This document shows, in pieces, positions 42,413 through 49,731 of a stretch of 64,000 bases of DNA. The stretch covers positions 186,001 through 250,000 of the forward strand of contig NZ_FNQF01000004.1 in the NCBI RefSeq assembly GCF_900107595.1. Direction: 5' to 3'. A program made the position numbers and the translations under genes. The notes beneath the pieces were generated by a model that had not been told where the DNA came from, made no database searches, and was given only the letters and a program-made list of their open reading frames with translations. Position 1 is the first letter of the stretch. The number at the start of each line of letters is the position of its first letter. This stretch comes from Psychroflexus halocasei. Lineage in GTDB: Bacteria > Bacteroidota > Bacteroidia > Flavobacteriales > Flavobacteriaceae.

Positions 42413-43825
42413 ATGGCAAGAAAGAAAAATAAAAGAAAATCCTTCGAAGATATTGAAGTGATTGATGCAGGAAGTAAAGGAAAAGGTATTGGAAAAGCAC
42501 CTGATGGTCGTGTCTTAATCATTGATAAGGTTGTCCCTGGCGATATTGTCAATGTACAAACTTATAAAAAACGAAAAGCTTATTATCAGGCTAAACCCAC
42601 TGAAATTGTTAAAGCTTCAGATAAAAGAACAGAGCCAGTTTGTCAGCATTTTGGTGTTTGCGGAGGTTGCAAATGGCAAAACATGGCTTATGAGCATCAA
42701 CTTTTTTATAAACAAAAAGAAGTTGAAGAAAACCTCAACCGAATTGGCAAAATAGATTTACCTGAAACACAACCAATTTTAGGAAGTCAAGAGATTTACT
42801 TCTACAGAAATAAAATGGAATTTTCATTTAGCGACAGCCGTTGGCTCACTGAAGATGAAATTAACAGCGAAGAAACCATCAATGACAAAAATGCACTTGG
42901 TTTTCATATTCCTGGTATGTGGGATAAAATTTTAAATATTGAAAAATGCCATCTTCAAGCAGATCCTAGCAATGATTTAAGAAATAAGGTAAGAGACTTT
43001 GCTGATCAGAATAATCTTGAGTTTTTCAATCCACGCCATAAAACAGGCTTGCTAAGGACCATGATGATCAGAACAACTTCAACTGGTGAAACGATGGTTC
43101 TCATTCAGTTTTATGATGATTTAAAAGAAGAAAGAGAATTACTTCTTGATTACATTAAAGATGAATTTCCTCACCTAACTTCTTTACTTTACGTCATCAA
43201 TCAAAAAGCGAATGACACAATTTACGATCAAGAAATCGTTTGTTATGCTAGTCGAGATCATATTTTTGAGAGTATGGAAGGCTTGAAATTCAAGATTACC
43301 GCTAAATCTTTCTATCAAACAAATTCAGAACAAGCCTACGAACTTTACAAAATCACAAGAGATTACGCTGATTTAAAAGGTGATGAATTGGTTTATGACC
43401 TCTATACAGGGACAGGAACAATCGCTCAATTTGTTGCCAAAAAAGCGAAAAAAGTCGTTGGTATTGAAGCTGTACCCGATGCGATTGAAGCTGCTAAAGA
43501 AAATGCAAAAGCTAATGGAATTGATAACACAAGCTTTTTTGCAGGTGATATGCGAAAAGTTTTTACTGATGAATTTATCGCTAAAAACGGGCAACCTAAT
43601 GTGATCATTACCGATCCGCCACGTGAAGGTATGCATGCTGATGTTGTTGCACAAATTCTGAAATTAGCTCCAGAAAAAATTGTTTACGTCAGCTGTAATT
43701 CTGCTACGCAAGCAAGAGATTTGGCTTTGCTAGATTCACTTTATAAAGTTGACAAAGTTCAACCAGTTGACATGTTTCCGCAAACACATCATGTTGAGAA
43801 TGTAGTTCGTTTAAGTTTAAAATAA
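42413..43825 (+). CDS. rlmD: 23S rRNA (uracil(1939)-C5)-methyltransferase
   Basis: A 470-residue RlmD/RumA protein. The start at 42413 (MARKKNKRKSFEDIEV) is preferred because the six codons before it cover the promoter. Domains: TRAM (about 10-65), a 4Fe-4S site with Cys77, Cys83, Cys86 (CQHFGVCGGC) and Cys179 (EKCHLQ), and a C-terminal SAM methyltransferase (VYDLYTGTGTIAQFVA, ITDPPREGMH, and YVSCNSATQARDL with the nucleophilic Cys). RlmCD-type dual specificity is possible in this phylum. DUF6452 and DUF6048 genes follow closely. Confidence 0.93.
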   Translation: MARKKNKRKSFEDIEVIDAGSKGKGIGKAPDGRVLIIDKVVPGDIVNVQTYKKRKAYYQAKPTEIVKASDKRTEPVCQHFGVCGGCKWQNMAYEHQLFYKQKEVEENLNRIGKIDLPETQPILGSQEIYFYRNKMEFSFSDSRWLTEDEINSEETINDKNALGFHIPGMWDKILNIEKCHLQADPSNDLRNKVRDFADQNNLEFFNPRHKTGLLRTMMIRTTSTGETMVLIQFYDDLKEERELLLDYIKDEFPHLTSLLYVINQKANDTIYDQEIVCYASRDHIFESMEGLKFKITAKSFYQTNSEQAYELYKITRDYADLKGDELVYDLYTGTGTIAQFVAKKAKKVVGIEAVPDAIEAAKENAKANGIDNTSFFAGDMRKVFTDEFIAKNGQPNVIITDPPREGMHADVVAQILKLAPEKIVYVSCNSATQARDLALLDSLYKVDKVQPVDMFPQTHHVENVVRLSLK

Positions 43826-43829
43826 AAAT

Positions 43830-44312
43830 ATGAAAGCATTTAAATACTTATGTTTTTCAATCATCACGCTTCTGCTTTTTAGCGCGTGTGAGCGTGATGA
43901 CATTTGCCCTGAAGATTCACCAAAAACACCTCGACTCGTGATTCAGTTTTTTGATGTTTCTAATCCTGAAATTCTAAAAAATGTTCCAAAACTCAAAATT
44001 GTTGCTCCTGGAAATGATACTTTGGATTTTGACACAACATCTGAAATCAAGCTACCATTAAAGACAAGCGAAAATATAACTGAGTATGATTTTATTCAAA
44101 AATCTTTATCTAATAGTCCAAATGTTGACCGGTTAATTTTTGATTACGCAAGAACCAATGAATTTGTCAGTCGCGCATGTGGATTTAGAGTTGTTTATCT
44201 TGACTTTCAAGGAACACTTGTCAACGACTCAAATGAATGGATTAAAGGCGTTTTAGTGGAAGAATCAAATATCAATAATGAAAATGAAACACATCTCAAT
44301 ATATATCATTAG
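43830..44312 (+). CDS. DUF6452 family lipoprotein
   Basis: A 160-residue lipoprotein (lipobox Cys20 in LFSACERDDIC). The mature part is beta-rich (RLVIQFFDVSNPEILKNVPK, ITEYDFIQKSLSNSPNVDRL, ACGFRVVYLDFQGTL). It matches my memory of the flavobacterial DUF6452 family, which sits between rlmD and a DUF6048 gene. It starts 4 bases after rlmD and overlaps the next gene by 35 bases. The role is unknown; being in one transcript with an outer membrane protein suggests they work together in the envelope. Confidence 0.75.
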   Translation: MKAFKYLCFSIITLLLFSACERDDICPEDSPKTPRLVIQFFDVSNPEILKNVPKLKIVAPGNDTLDFDTTSEIKLPLKTSENITEYDFIQKSLSNSPNVDRLIFDYARTNEFVSRACGFRVVYLDFQGTLVNDSNEWIKGVLVEESNINNENETHLNIYH

Positions 44313-44997
44313 TAGCTTCCTGTTTTTAAGTCAAATGAGTTTTGCACAAACACAAGATTCCATTACTTATAAGGAACGTTACGGTTTAACATTAGGCGTC
44401 GATTTAAGTAAACTTGGGCGTTCATTTTTAGATGATGATTATGAAGGTATAGAAATATTTGGTGATTATCGTCTCACAAAAGATCTCTATATCGCTGCTG
44501 AAATTGGTAATGAAGAACATACTTACAACGAAAAAAATTTAGTTTCGACAGCTGATGGAAGCTATATCAAAGCTGGTGTTAATTACAATGTTTATCAAAA
44601 CTGGATTGGGATGCAAAACATTATTTATGTTGGTGGCCGCGTTGGTTTTTCTAGTTTTAATCAGACTTTAAAAGAATATACAATTTCAGCATCTCAAAAT
44701 TATTTTGATCCAGATGTCAGAGTTGATGAAAAGAAATTTGATAACCTGACAGCGACTTGGGTTGAATTAAAAGCGGGATTACGTGTTGAAGTTCTCAGAA
44801 ATCTCTACCTCGGTGCTCATGTGCAACTCAAAGTAGGAGTTTCTTCAACTGAATTTCATAATTTTGATAATCTTTATATTCCAGGTTTCCACAGAACTTA
44901 TGATAGTTCAAGCATAGGGGCTGGCTGGGGTTACACTATCAGTTACTTGATACCCCTATTTACGAAAACAAAATCTCAAAAAATAGACAGTGACTAA
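44278..44997 (+). CDS. DUF6048 family outer membrane protein
   Basis: A 239-residue exported protein (signal MKMKHISIYIISSFLFLSQMSFAQ) with a barrel-like strand pattern (GLTLGVDLSKLGRSFL, YIAAEIGNEEHTY, YIKAGVNYNVYQNW, LKAGLRVEVLRNLYLGAHVQL). It is probably an outer membrane barrel. The start overlaps the DUF6452 gene by 35 bases, so the two are coupled. Its stop codon lies in the arm of a shared terminator. Confidence 0.75.
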   Translation: MKMKHISIYIISSFLFLSQMSFAQTQDSITYKERYGLTLGVDLSKLGRSFLDDDYEGIEIFGDYRLTKDLYIAAEIGNEEHTYNEKNLVSTADGSYIKAGVNYNVYQNWIGMQNIIYVGGRVGFSSFNQTLKEYTISASQNYFDPDVRVDEKKFDNLTATWVELKAGLRVEVLRNLYLGAHVQLKVGVSSTEFHNFDNLYIPGFHRTYDSSSIGAGWGYTISYLIPLFTKTKSQKIDSD

Positions 44998-45026
44998 AAA
45001 ACAAGATGATTAATCTTGTTTTTTAG
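44994..45026. terminator. Bidirectional terminator containing both stop codons
   Basis: A perfect 14-base stem (44994-45007 with 45013-45026), a 5-base loop and A/T-rich flanks. The stop of the DUF6048 gene (44995-44997) is in the left arm, and the stop of the minus-strand methyltransferase gene (45010-45012) is in the loop. Confidence 0.8.
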
Positions 45027-46173
45027 CTTTCTTTGAACCTTTATAGATATCGTAACGCAATAATCGGGATTCAAGTTTTGCGTTAAAAACTTTAATTTTC
45101 CGTGATGGTCTTAAGCCAACATGCTTCATTGCTCCACCCTCTACTACTGCGATAAACCAAGCTGTTGTGTCAGGATAGCCTTGTTTAAGCGTATCTCCTA
45201 TTTTGCTATAAAACTCAGGAATATCAATATCTAAACGTTCTCCGTAAGGCGGATTGAACAACATGTGCAAATGACGTTCTGTTTCTTTTTCTGTTTCAAA
45301 AAAGTCTTTTCTTTCAACTTCGATAAACTCTGAAAGGTTTGCGTTTTTCACATTCTGAATTGCTTTTTCTACAGCTGAAGGCGCTTTATCATAAGCTTTA
45401 ATTTTAAAGTGAAAAGGTCTGATTTTCTTTAAAGCTGAAGCTTTTATTTTTTCGTAAAAAGAGCGATCAAATTCAGGCCATTTCATAAAAGCAAAATCTT
45501 CTCTGTTAATGTTTGCAGGAATTTGGCAAGCAATCATCGCTGCCTCGATCGCAATTGTACCACTTCCACACATCGGGTCAAGAAAATCACATTGACCATC
45601 CCAACCAGAAGCTAAAAGCAAACTTGCTGCAAGAACTTCATTAATTGGAGCAATATTGGTCGCAGATTTATAGTTTCTTTTAAAAAGAGGTTCACCAGAA
45701 GTATTGATGCTCAAGTTGCATTGAAAACGATCAATATGAACGTTTAAACGAAAGTCTGGTTCTTTGGTATCAATATTAGGTCGGGTTGAAAATTTATCTC
45801 TAAACCTATCTACAATCGCATCTTTTGCTCTAAAAACAACATAGCGCGAATGGTTGAATACTTCAGAGTTAACAGTTGAATCAATGGCAAAGCTTCCATT
45901 TTTGTCAATATAATCTTCCCAAGGAAACTCATACAAACGTTGATAAAAATCTTGCTCGTTCTCAATTCTGAAAGATTTGATGGGTTTAAGAATACTAATC
46001 GCTGTTCTTAAACAAAGGTTGGCTTTATACATAAAGCCTGTATCACCTTCAAAACTCACGTGTCTCACGCCTTCTTTCACGTTCATTCCGCCGAGATTCT
46101 TAATTTCTTTAGCCAAAACAGATTCAAATCCGTGTAATGACTTGGCGGTCATTGAAAAGTTTTCCATCATCAT
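45010..46173 (-). CDS. THUMP domain class I SAM-dependent RNA methyltransferase (RlmL-N/YpsC type)
   Basis: About 387 residues. The start is set at 46173 (or the ATG at 46167): the longer frame to 46194 runs through a -7 element at 46184-46191. N-terminal THUMP (MTAKSLHGFESVLAKEIKNL to FRLNVHIDRFQCNLSINTSG), then a methyltransferase domain with CDFLDPMCGSGTIAIEAAM (SAM binding) and MLFNPPYGERL (NPPY catalytic motif for N2-guanine methylation). It matches the N-terminal half of E. coli RlmL, which makes m2G2445 in 23S rRNA. Confidence 0.9.
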   Translation of the reverse strand: MMMENFSMTAKSLHGFESVLAKEIKNLGGMNVKEGVRHVSFEGDTGFMYKANLCLRTAISILKPIKSFRIENEQDFYQRLYEFPWEDYIDKNGSFAIDSTVNSEVFNHSRYVVFRAKDAIVDRFRDKFSTRPNIDTKEPDFRLNVHIDRFQCNLSINTSGEPLFKRNYKSATNIAPINEVLAASLLLASGWDGQCDFLDPMCGSGTIAIEAAMIACQIPANINREDFAFMKWPEFDRSFYEKIKASALKKIRPFHFKIKAYDKAPSAVEKAIQNVKNANLSEFIEVERKDFFETEKETERHLHMLFNPPYGERLDIDIPEFYSKIGDTLKQGYPDTTAWFIAVVEGGAMKHVGLRPSRKIKVFNAKLESRLLRYDIYKGSKKAKKQD

Positions 46174-46183
46174 AAATTTTGCA

Positions 46184-46191
46184 CAAAAATA
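46184..46191 (-). promoter_or_regulatory. -7 element TAttTTTG of the THUMP methyltransferase gene
   Basis: The minus strand reads TATTTTTG 10 bases before the ATG at 46173. Confidence 0.5.
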
Positions 46192-46287
46192 CATTTGTAT
46201 CTTTAATCTTCCTTCTATTTAAGAAATAATACTTTATAAATTTTTTCATTTTATGAAGTTCAACAGAAATAGAAAAAATTTAATTAA

Positions 46288-46295
46288 TATCTTTG
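46288..46295 (+). promoter_or_regulatory. -7 element TAtcTTTG of the ZIP gene
   Basis: An exact TAnnTTTG match 31 bases before the ATG at 46327. Confidence 0.5.
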
Positions 46296-46326
46296 CACGC
46301 ATTTTTTCAAACACTTAATCTTCTGG

Positions 46327-46995
46327 ATGAATATTATTCTACCACCCGTTATAGCTGTAGGCATAGGCTTTATTGCTGCTTACTTTCTCAATAAAAAAAA
46401 CTTTTCTGTTAATTTACTTCTGGCTTTTAGTGGTGCTTTTTTGCTTTCTATTACTGTTTTAGAGTTTCTACCCAGTATTTATGAAAGCGGAAACCCTGAT
46501 GTTGGCTTTTATATATTAATTGGTCTTTTATTACAGATTATTTTGGAGTATTTATCAGGAGGTGCCGAGCATGGTCATTTGCATATTGATAAAAGCAAAA
46601 CAACTTTCCCTTGGGTTTTATTTGTTAGTTTATGTTTACATTCATTTTTAGAAGGTTTGCCTTTACATCATGGACATCATTTAATGTATGCCGTTATTAT
46701 TCATAAAGTTCCTGTTGCCATTATCATTGCTTCTTTTTTGTTTAAAACAGAAATGAGTAAAGGAAAAATTAGTTTCTTTTTGATTTTGTTTGGTTTAATG
46801 ACACCACTTGGTGCTTTTATGCAACAATCTTTTGATTTCATAAGTACTTACAGTATTTATTTTGACGCTCTTGTTGTGGGAATTTTTCTGCATGTTTCAA
46901 CCACAATTTTATTTGAATCTTCGAAAGATCATAAATTCAATTTATCCAAATTTGGAATGATTCTTCTTGGAATCGTCATTGCATTATTGATTTAA
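46327..46995 (+). CDS. ZIP family metal cation transporter
   Basis: A 222-residue protein with about eight helices. Helix 4 has LCLHSFLEGLPLHHGHH and helix 5 HKVPVAIIIASFLF, the paired metal-binding HxxxEGLP and HKxPxA motifs of ZIP proteins. A short His-rich loop (GGAEHGHLHIDKS) lies before helix 4. It should import zinc or another divalent metal. It stands alone with its own promoter and is convergent with the minus-strand operon that follows. Confidence 0.9.
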   Translation: MNIILPPVIAVGIGFIAAYFLNKKNFSVNLLLAFSGAFLLSITVLEFLPSIYESGNPDVGFYILIGLLLQIILEYLSGGAEHGHLHIDKSKTTFPWVLFVSLCLHSFLEGLPLHHGHHLMYAVIIHKVPVAIIIASFLFKTEMSKGKISFFLILFGLMTPLGAFMQQSFDFISTYSIYFDALVVGIFLHVSTTILFESSKDHKFNLSKFGMILLGIVIALLI

Positions 46996-47016
46996 AAGAG
47001 AAAGAAATTGACATTT

Positions 47017-47313
47017 TTAAATTGATAAATCTAAATAAGTTGCGATGCTCAACATCATGATATTTATTAAAGAAATACTGAATATCAAAAAATACATTTT
47101 TGATTTTTCTTTGATGAGTTTATAAAGACTATATAAAAAATTAAATATTAAAATTACTAAAAAAGGTAAGCTTAATAATTCTCCGAAAAACCTGACAACA
47201 TCAATTGCTTCAATAGGCTTATCACTTATAAAAACTAATAGAGAAAAATATATCAAAATTGGTAAACAGGAATAAAAACCGATTTTATCAAAAATACTTT
47301 TTGTTTTTATCAT
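47017..47313 (-). CDS. Three-helix membrane protein in the SatD-DUF3307 operon
   Basis: A 98-residue hydrophobic protein with three predicted helices (about 14-30, 42-65, 72-95) and a basic loop (YKLIKEKSKMYF). No family recognised. It begins 1 base after the DUF3307 gene, so it is the third gene of that operon. It has no conserved catalytic residues and could be a membrane partner of the DUF3307 protein. Confidence 0.6.
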   Translation of the reverse strand: MIKTKSIFDKIGFYSCLPILIYFSLLVFISDKPIEAIDVVRFFGELLSLPFLVILIFNFLYSLYKLIKEKSKMYFLIFSISLINIMMLSIATYLDLSI

Positions 47314-47314
47314 G

Positions 47315-48034
47315 CTATATTTGTTTTATCAGATATAAATATAACAGTCCAGTTATTATAGCAATCCCAAAACTCATCAATGTTCCGATGAGAATATACT
47401 CGGTTAATTTTCTGTCTTTAGCTCTTGACAAATCACTAAATCTAAAAACAGATTTTGCTGTTATTAATAGGCCAATTGCACTCCATTGATCCAGAATAAT
47501 GAATATAAAAATGAAAAGACGCTCTAAAACTCCAATATATTGACCTGCGTTTTTCAGTGAGTCCGAAGTTTTATCTTCCTTCATTACCCATTTACCCATT
47601 AATACCTTCATCAAAATTGAAGACACAAAAGTGATGAACAAAATCACTAGAATTGATAAAAGTATCTCAGGTGAATTAATCTTTCTCAATGAAATCTCAA
47701 AAGGTTCATTTATATAGACAACACCAATAATAACAAGGATGTGAAGTATTTGATCCATGGCAAACAACAACCTTGTATTTAAACGTTTATCTAAATTAAT
47801 TTTAATCAAATCTATCAATAAATGACTTCCGACAAGGATTAAAATCGATAGCCAATATGACCAATCAAAACCCAACAAAACAATAAGTGCAAAGAGATGG
47901 ATTAGACCATGAAAATAAAAGTATTTAGATTTATAAGTATTTTTTCTTTTGCCCTCTACCCATTTACTTGGTTGAAAAACAAAGTCTCCCAAAACATGAG
48001 CTATCAATAATTTGATGAGTAAAATACTTATCAT
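47315..48034 (-). CDS. DUF3307 membrane protein
   Basis: A 239-residue protein with about seven helices. The family pattern is clear: LLIAHVLGDFVFQPSKWVEGKR (His13, Asp17, Gln21), FHGLIHLFAL (His42, His46), GSHLLIDLIKI (His71, Asp75) and MDQILHIL (Asp94, His98). The regular His/Asp spacing inside or beside helices suggests a metal or catalytic centre at the membrane. Its ATG overlaps the stop of the SatD gene (4 bases), so the two are translationally coupled. The function of DUF3307 is not established; pairing with SatD hints at a sensor-effector or regulator-target relation. Confidence 0.85.
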   Translation of the reverse strand: MISILLIKLLIAHVLGDFVFQPSKWVEGKRKNTYKSKYFYFHGLIHLFALIVLLGFDWSYWLSILILVGSHLLIDLIKINLDKRLNTRLLFAMDQILHILVIIGVVYINEPFEISLRKINSPEILLSILVILFITFVSSILMKVLMGKWVMKEDKTSDSLKNAGQYIGVLERLFIFIFIILDQWSAIGLLITAKSVFRFSDLSRAKDRKLTEYILIGTLMSFGIAIITGLLYLYLIKQI

Positions 48035-48627
48035 TTTAAAATATTTTTCATGTAAAATTGATTCATTGCCATTATTTCATCAAAACCTCCTCTCTTTAAA
48101 GCTTCGCTAATATTACTTTGAGATTTAGCAAGTAATTCCGCTAATTCTCTTTGATTTTTATCAGGGTTTTCGATTGCAGTTTTAATCACTTCTGAGACAA
48201 CAACGCTCCAATGATCAGCAGTCAATAATGATAAATCCAACATGATATTTAAGGCTTCGTTTAAATCCTTATCATCTGTTTTTATGGCTAAAGTTTGTTT
48301 CTTTAGACTCTCAAAACACTCTCCAGAGTTCACGTAAGCACTACCATTAGATTCTGTTATTTTTTGAGATTTATGCTTTTCGCTGCCAACACCTATTGCT
48401 AATCTCACATCTTGAATTTTAGTTTGCTTTATCATTGATTTAATGTGAAGTGCAGCTATTAAAGCTTTCTCAGGATTTATAGATAACTGAAAGCTATCAC
48501 CTCTATAAATTTCCCAAGTTTGGGGCTCACTCCCATATTGATTGAGTGTGTTTTTAAGAAGATTCAACCAATTTTGAGAATCATCTTTTTTTGAATTAAC
48601 AATATCACCGGTTATTACAGCTATCAT
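48031..48627 (-). CDS. SatD family protein: cyclase-like domain plus helix-turn-helix
   Basis: About 198 residues from the ATG at 48627; the frame opens at 48657, but the promoter box at 48640-48647 lies there and MIAVITGDIVNS is the usual SatD start. N-terminal alpha/beta domain: VITGDIVNSKK (Asp8), IYRGDSFQLSI (Asp44), AALHIKSMIK, DVRLAIGVGSE, and NGSAYVNSGECF. The order and spacing mirror class III nucleotidyl cyclases (xADIVGFT, xxGDxFMAxF, RxGIHxGE, GxxVNxAxR), with the two metal aspartates kept but the transition-state Arg missing. The C-terminal part (about 150-190; NQRELAELLAKSQSNISEAL) is a helix-turn-helix. Cyclase activity is inferred, not known. Confidence 0.8.
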   Translation of the reverse strand: MIAVITGDIVNSKKDDSQNWLNLLKNTLNQYGSEPQTWEIYRGDSFQLSINPEKALIAALHIKSMIKQTKIQDVRLAIGVGSEKHKSQKITESNGSAYVNSGECFESLKKQTLAIKTDDKDLNEALNIMLDLSLLTADHWSVVVSEVIKTAIENPDKNQRELAELLAKSQSNISEALKRGGFDEIMAMNQFYMKNILK

Positions 48628-48639
48628 ATAGGCTTTTAT

Positions 48640-48647
48640 CAAATATA
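48640..48647 (-). promoter_or_regulatory. -7 element TAtaTTTG of the satD operon
   Basis: The minus strand reads TATATTTG 12 bases before the ATG at 48627, with a TTG at 48668-48670 on the minus strand spaced 20 bases away. This is the best -33/-7 pair in the window. Confidence 0.6.
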
Positions 48648-48752
48648 ATTGATTCATACAAAACTGGCAAGTTTATCCCCTTAAAAACAGATAATTATAA
48701 ATATCCCTTTAAAAGCAGATAATTATAGTTATCCTATTTTCAGGAGATAAAG

Positions 48753-49559
48753 CTAATCCTCAAAATAAATCTGTTTTGATTTCCTATACTCTGAAGGTCT
48801 TTTACCCATAATTTTATGAAATGTATTGCTAAAAGTTGGTAAACTATGATAGCCAACTCTCGTCGCAACTTCTGAAATATTATAGTTTGGATTCATCAAA
48901 AGTTCTAAAGATTTAAATATTCTCAACTGTGTATAATATTTGATAAAGGACATATTTAAGTTCTTTTTAAATAAGCGATACAAAGATTTATCAGTCATGC
49001 TAAATTTTGATGCCAACTGAGGCAGCAAGTGTTCTTCATAAATATGTTCTGACAAATAATTAATAACCAGGTTGAGGCGATGATCTTTGGGATGTGGTAA
49101 TTCTAAAAGCAAAGACTGAGAAGCCGTTTGCTGAAGCAAAGCTCTAAAAGCATCGACAATTACATATTTATTTTTTTGAATTTGAAAAACATCTCCTTGC
49201 CAATTTTTAGTAAAAAGCAATAGTTCAATTAAAAGTGAATTAATAGGATAAATTCCTATTTTATTATAAAAACTCAAAGCTTGATGAGCAATAGGAAAGT
49301 ATAAATTTTTCATGACGACATTTGATGAACTTGGGTAAATTGCATGTTCAACCCGAGGCGGAATCCACATATAATGTCGTGCAGGTAAATAATGAGTACC
49401 TACATTTGTTTTGACATGAACAACGCCGCCTTCAGCATACAAAAACTGTCCTTTTTGATGTTGATGTGATTCAACAAAACTTTCTCCTTTTAAGTTGAAA
49501 TAACAATAAATACTAGCCGGATGTTTATCAACTTCAGTTAAATAATATTTACTATTCAT
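48753..49559 (-). CDS. AraC family transcription regulator with cupin sensor
   Basis: A 268-residue regulator. N-terminal cupin (about 20-90): SHQHQKGQFLYAEGGVVHVK and YMWIPPRVEHAIYP. C-terminal double helix-turn-helix (about 165-262): HLLPQLASKFSMTDKSLYRLF and NISEVATRVGYHSLPTFSNTFHKIMGKRPSEYR. It is divergent from the CoA-transferase gene across 172 bases and is the likely regulator of it (inference from layout). Proteins of this type usually bind small organic molecules. Confidence 0.9.
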   Translation of the reverse strand: MNSKYYLTEVDKHPASIYCYFNLKGESFVESHQHQKGQFLYAEGGVVHVKTNVGTHYLPARHYMWIPPRVEHAIYPSSSNVVMKNLYFPIAHQALSFYNKIGIYPINSLLIELLLFTKNWQGDVFQIQKNKYVIVDAFRALLQQTASQSLLLELPHPKDHRLNLVINYLSEHIYEEHLLPQLASKFSMTDKSLYRLFKKNLNMSFIKYYTQLRIFKSLELLMNPNYNISEVATRVGYHSLPTFSNTFHKIMGKRPSEYRKSKQIYFED

Positions 49560-49731
49560 CAGAAAATAATGTTTTGCACTAAATTAATAAATTAATGTCT
49601 TACTTAAATAAGTAGACATCAAATATGTTATATAAATTGCAGAAGTGCTTTTTAGCAAATGCATAAAATACATCCCAAAGATTAATCAATTTGAAAATAA
49701 ATTGGATTAATATTTATTAAAAGATACAATT

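Noticed and set aside
43373-43654. 93-codon open frame on the minus strand inside rlmD
   Set aside because: It overlaps the RlmD methyltransferase domain completely; two other frames are also open there by chance.
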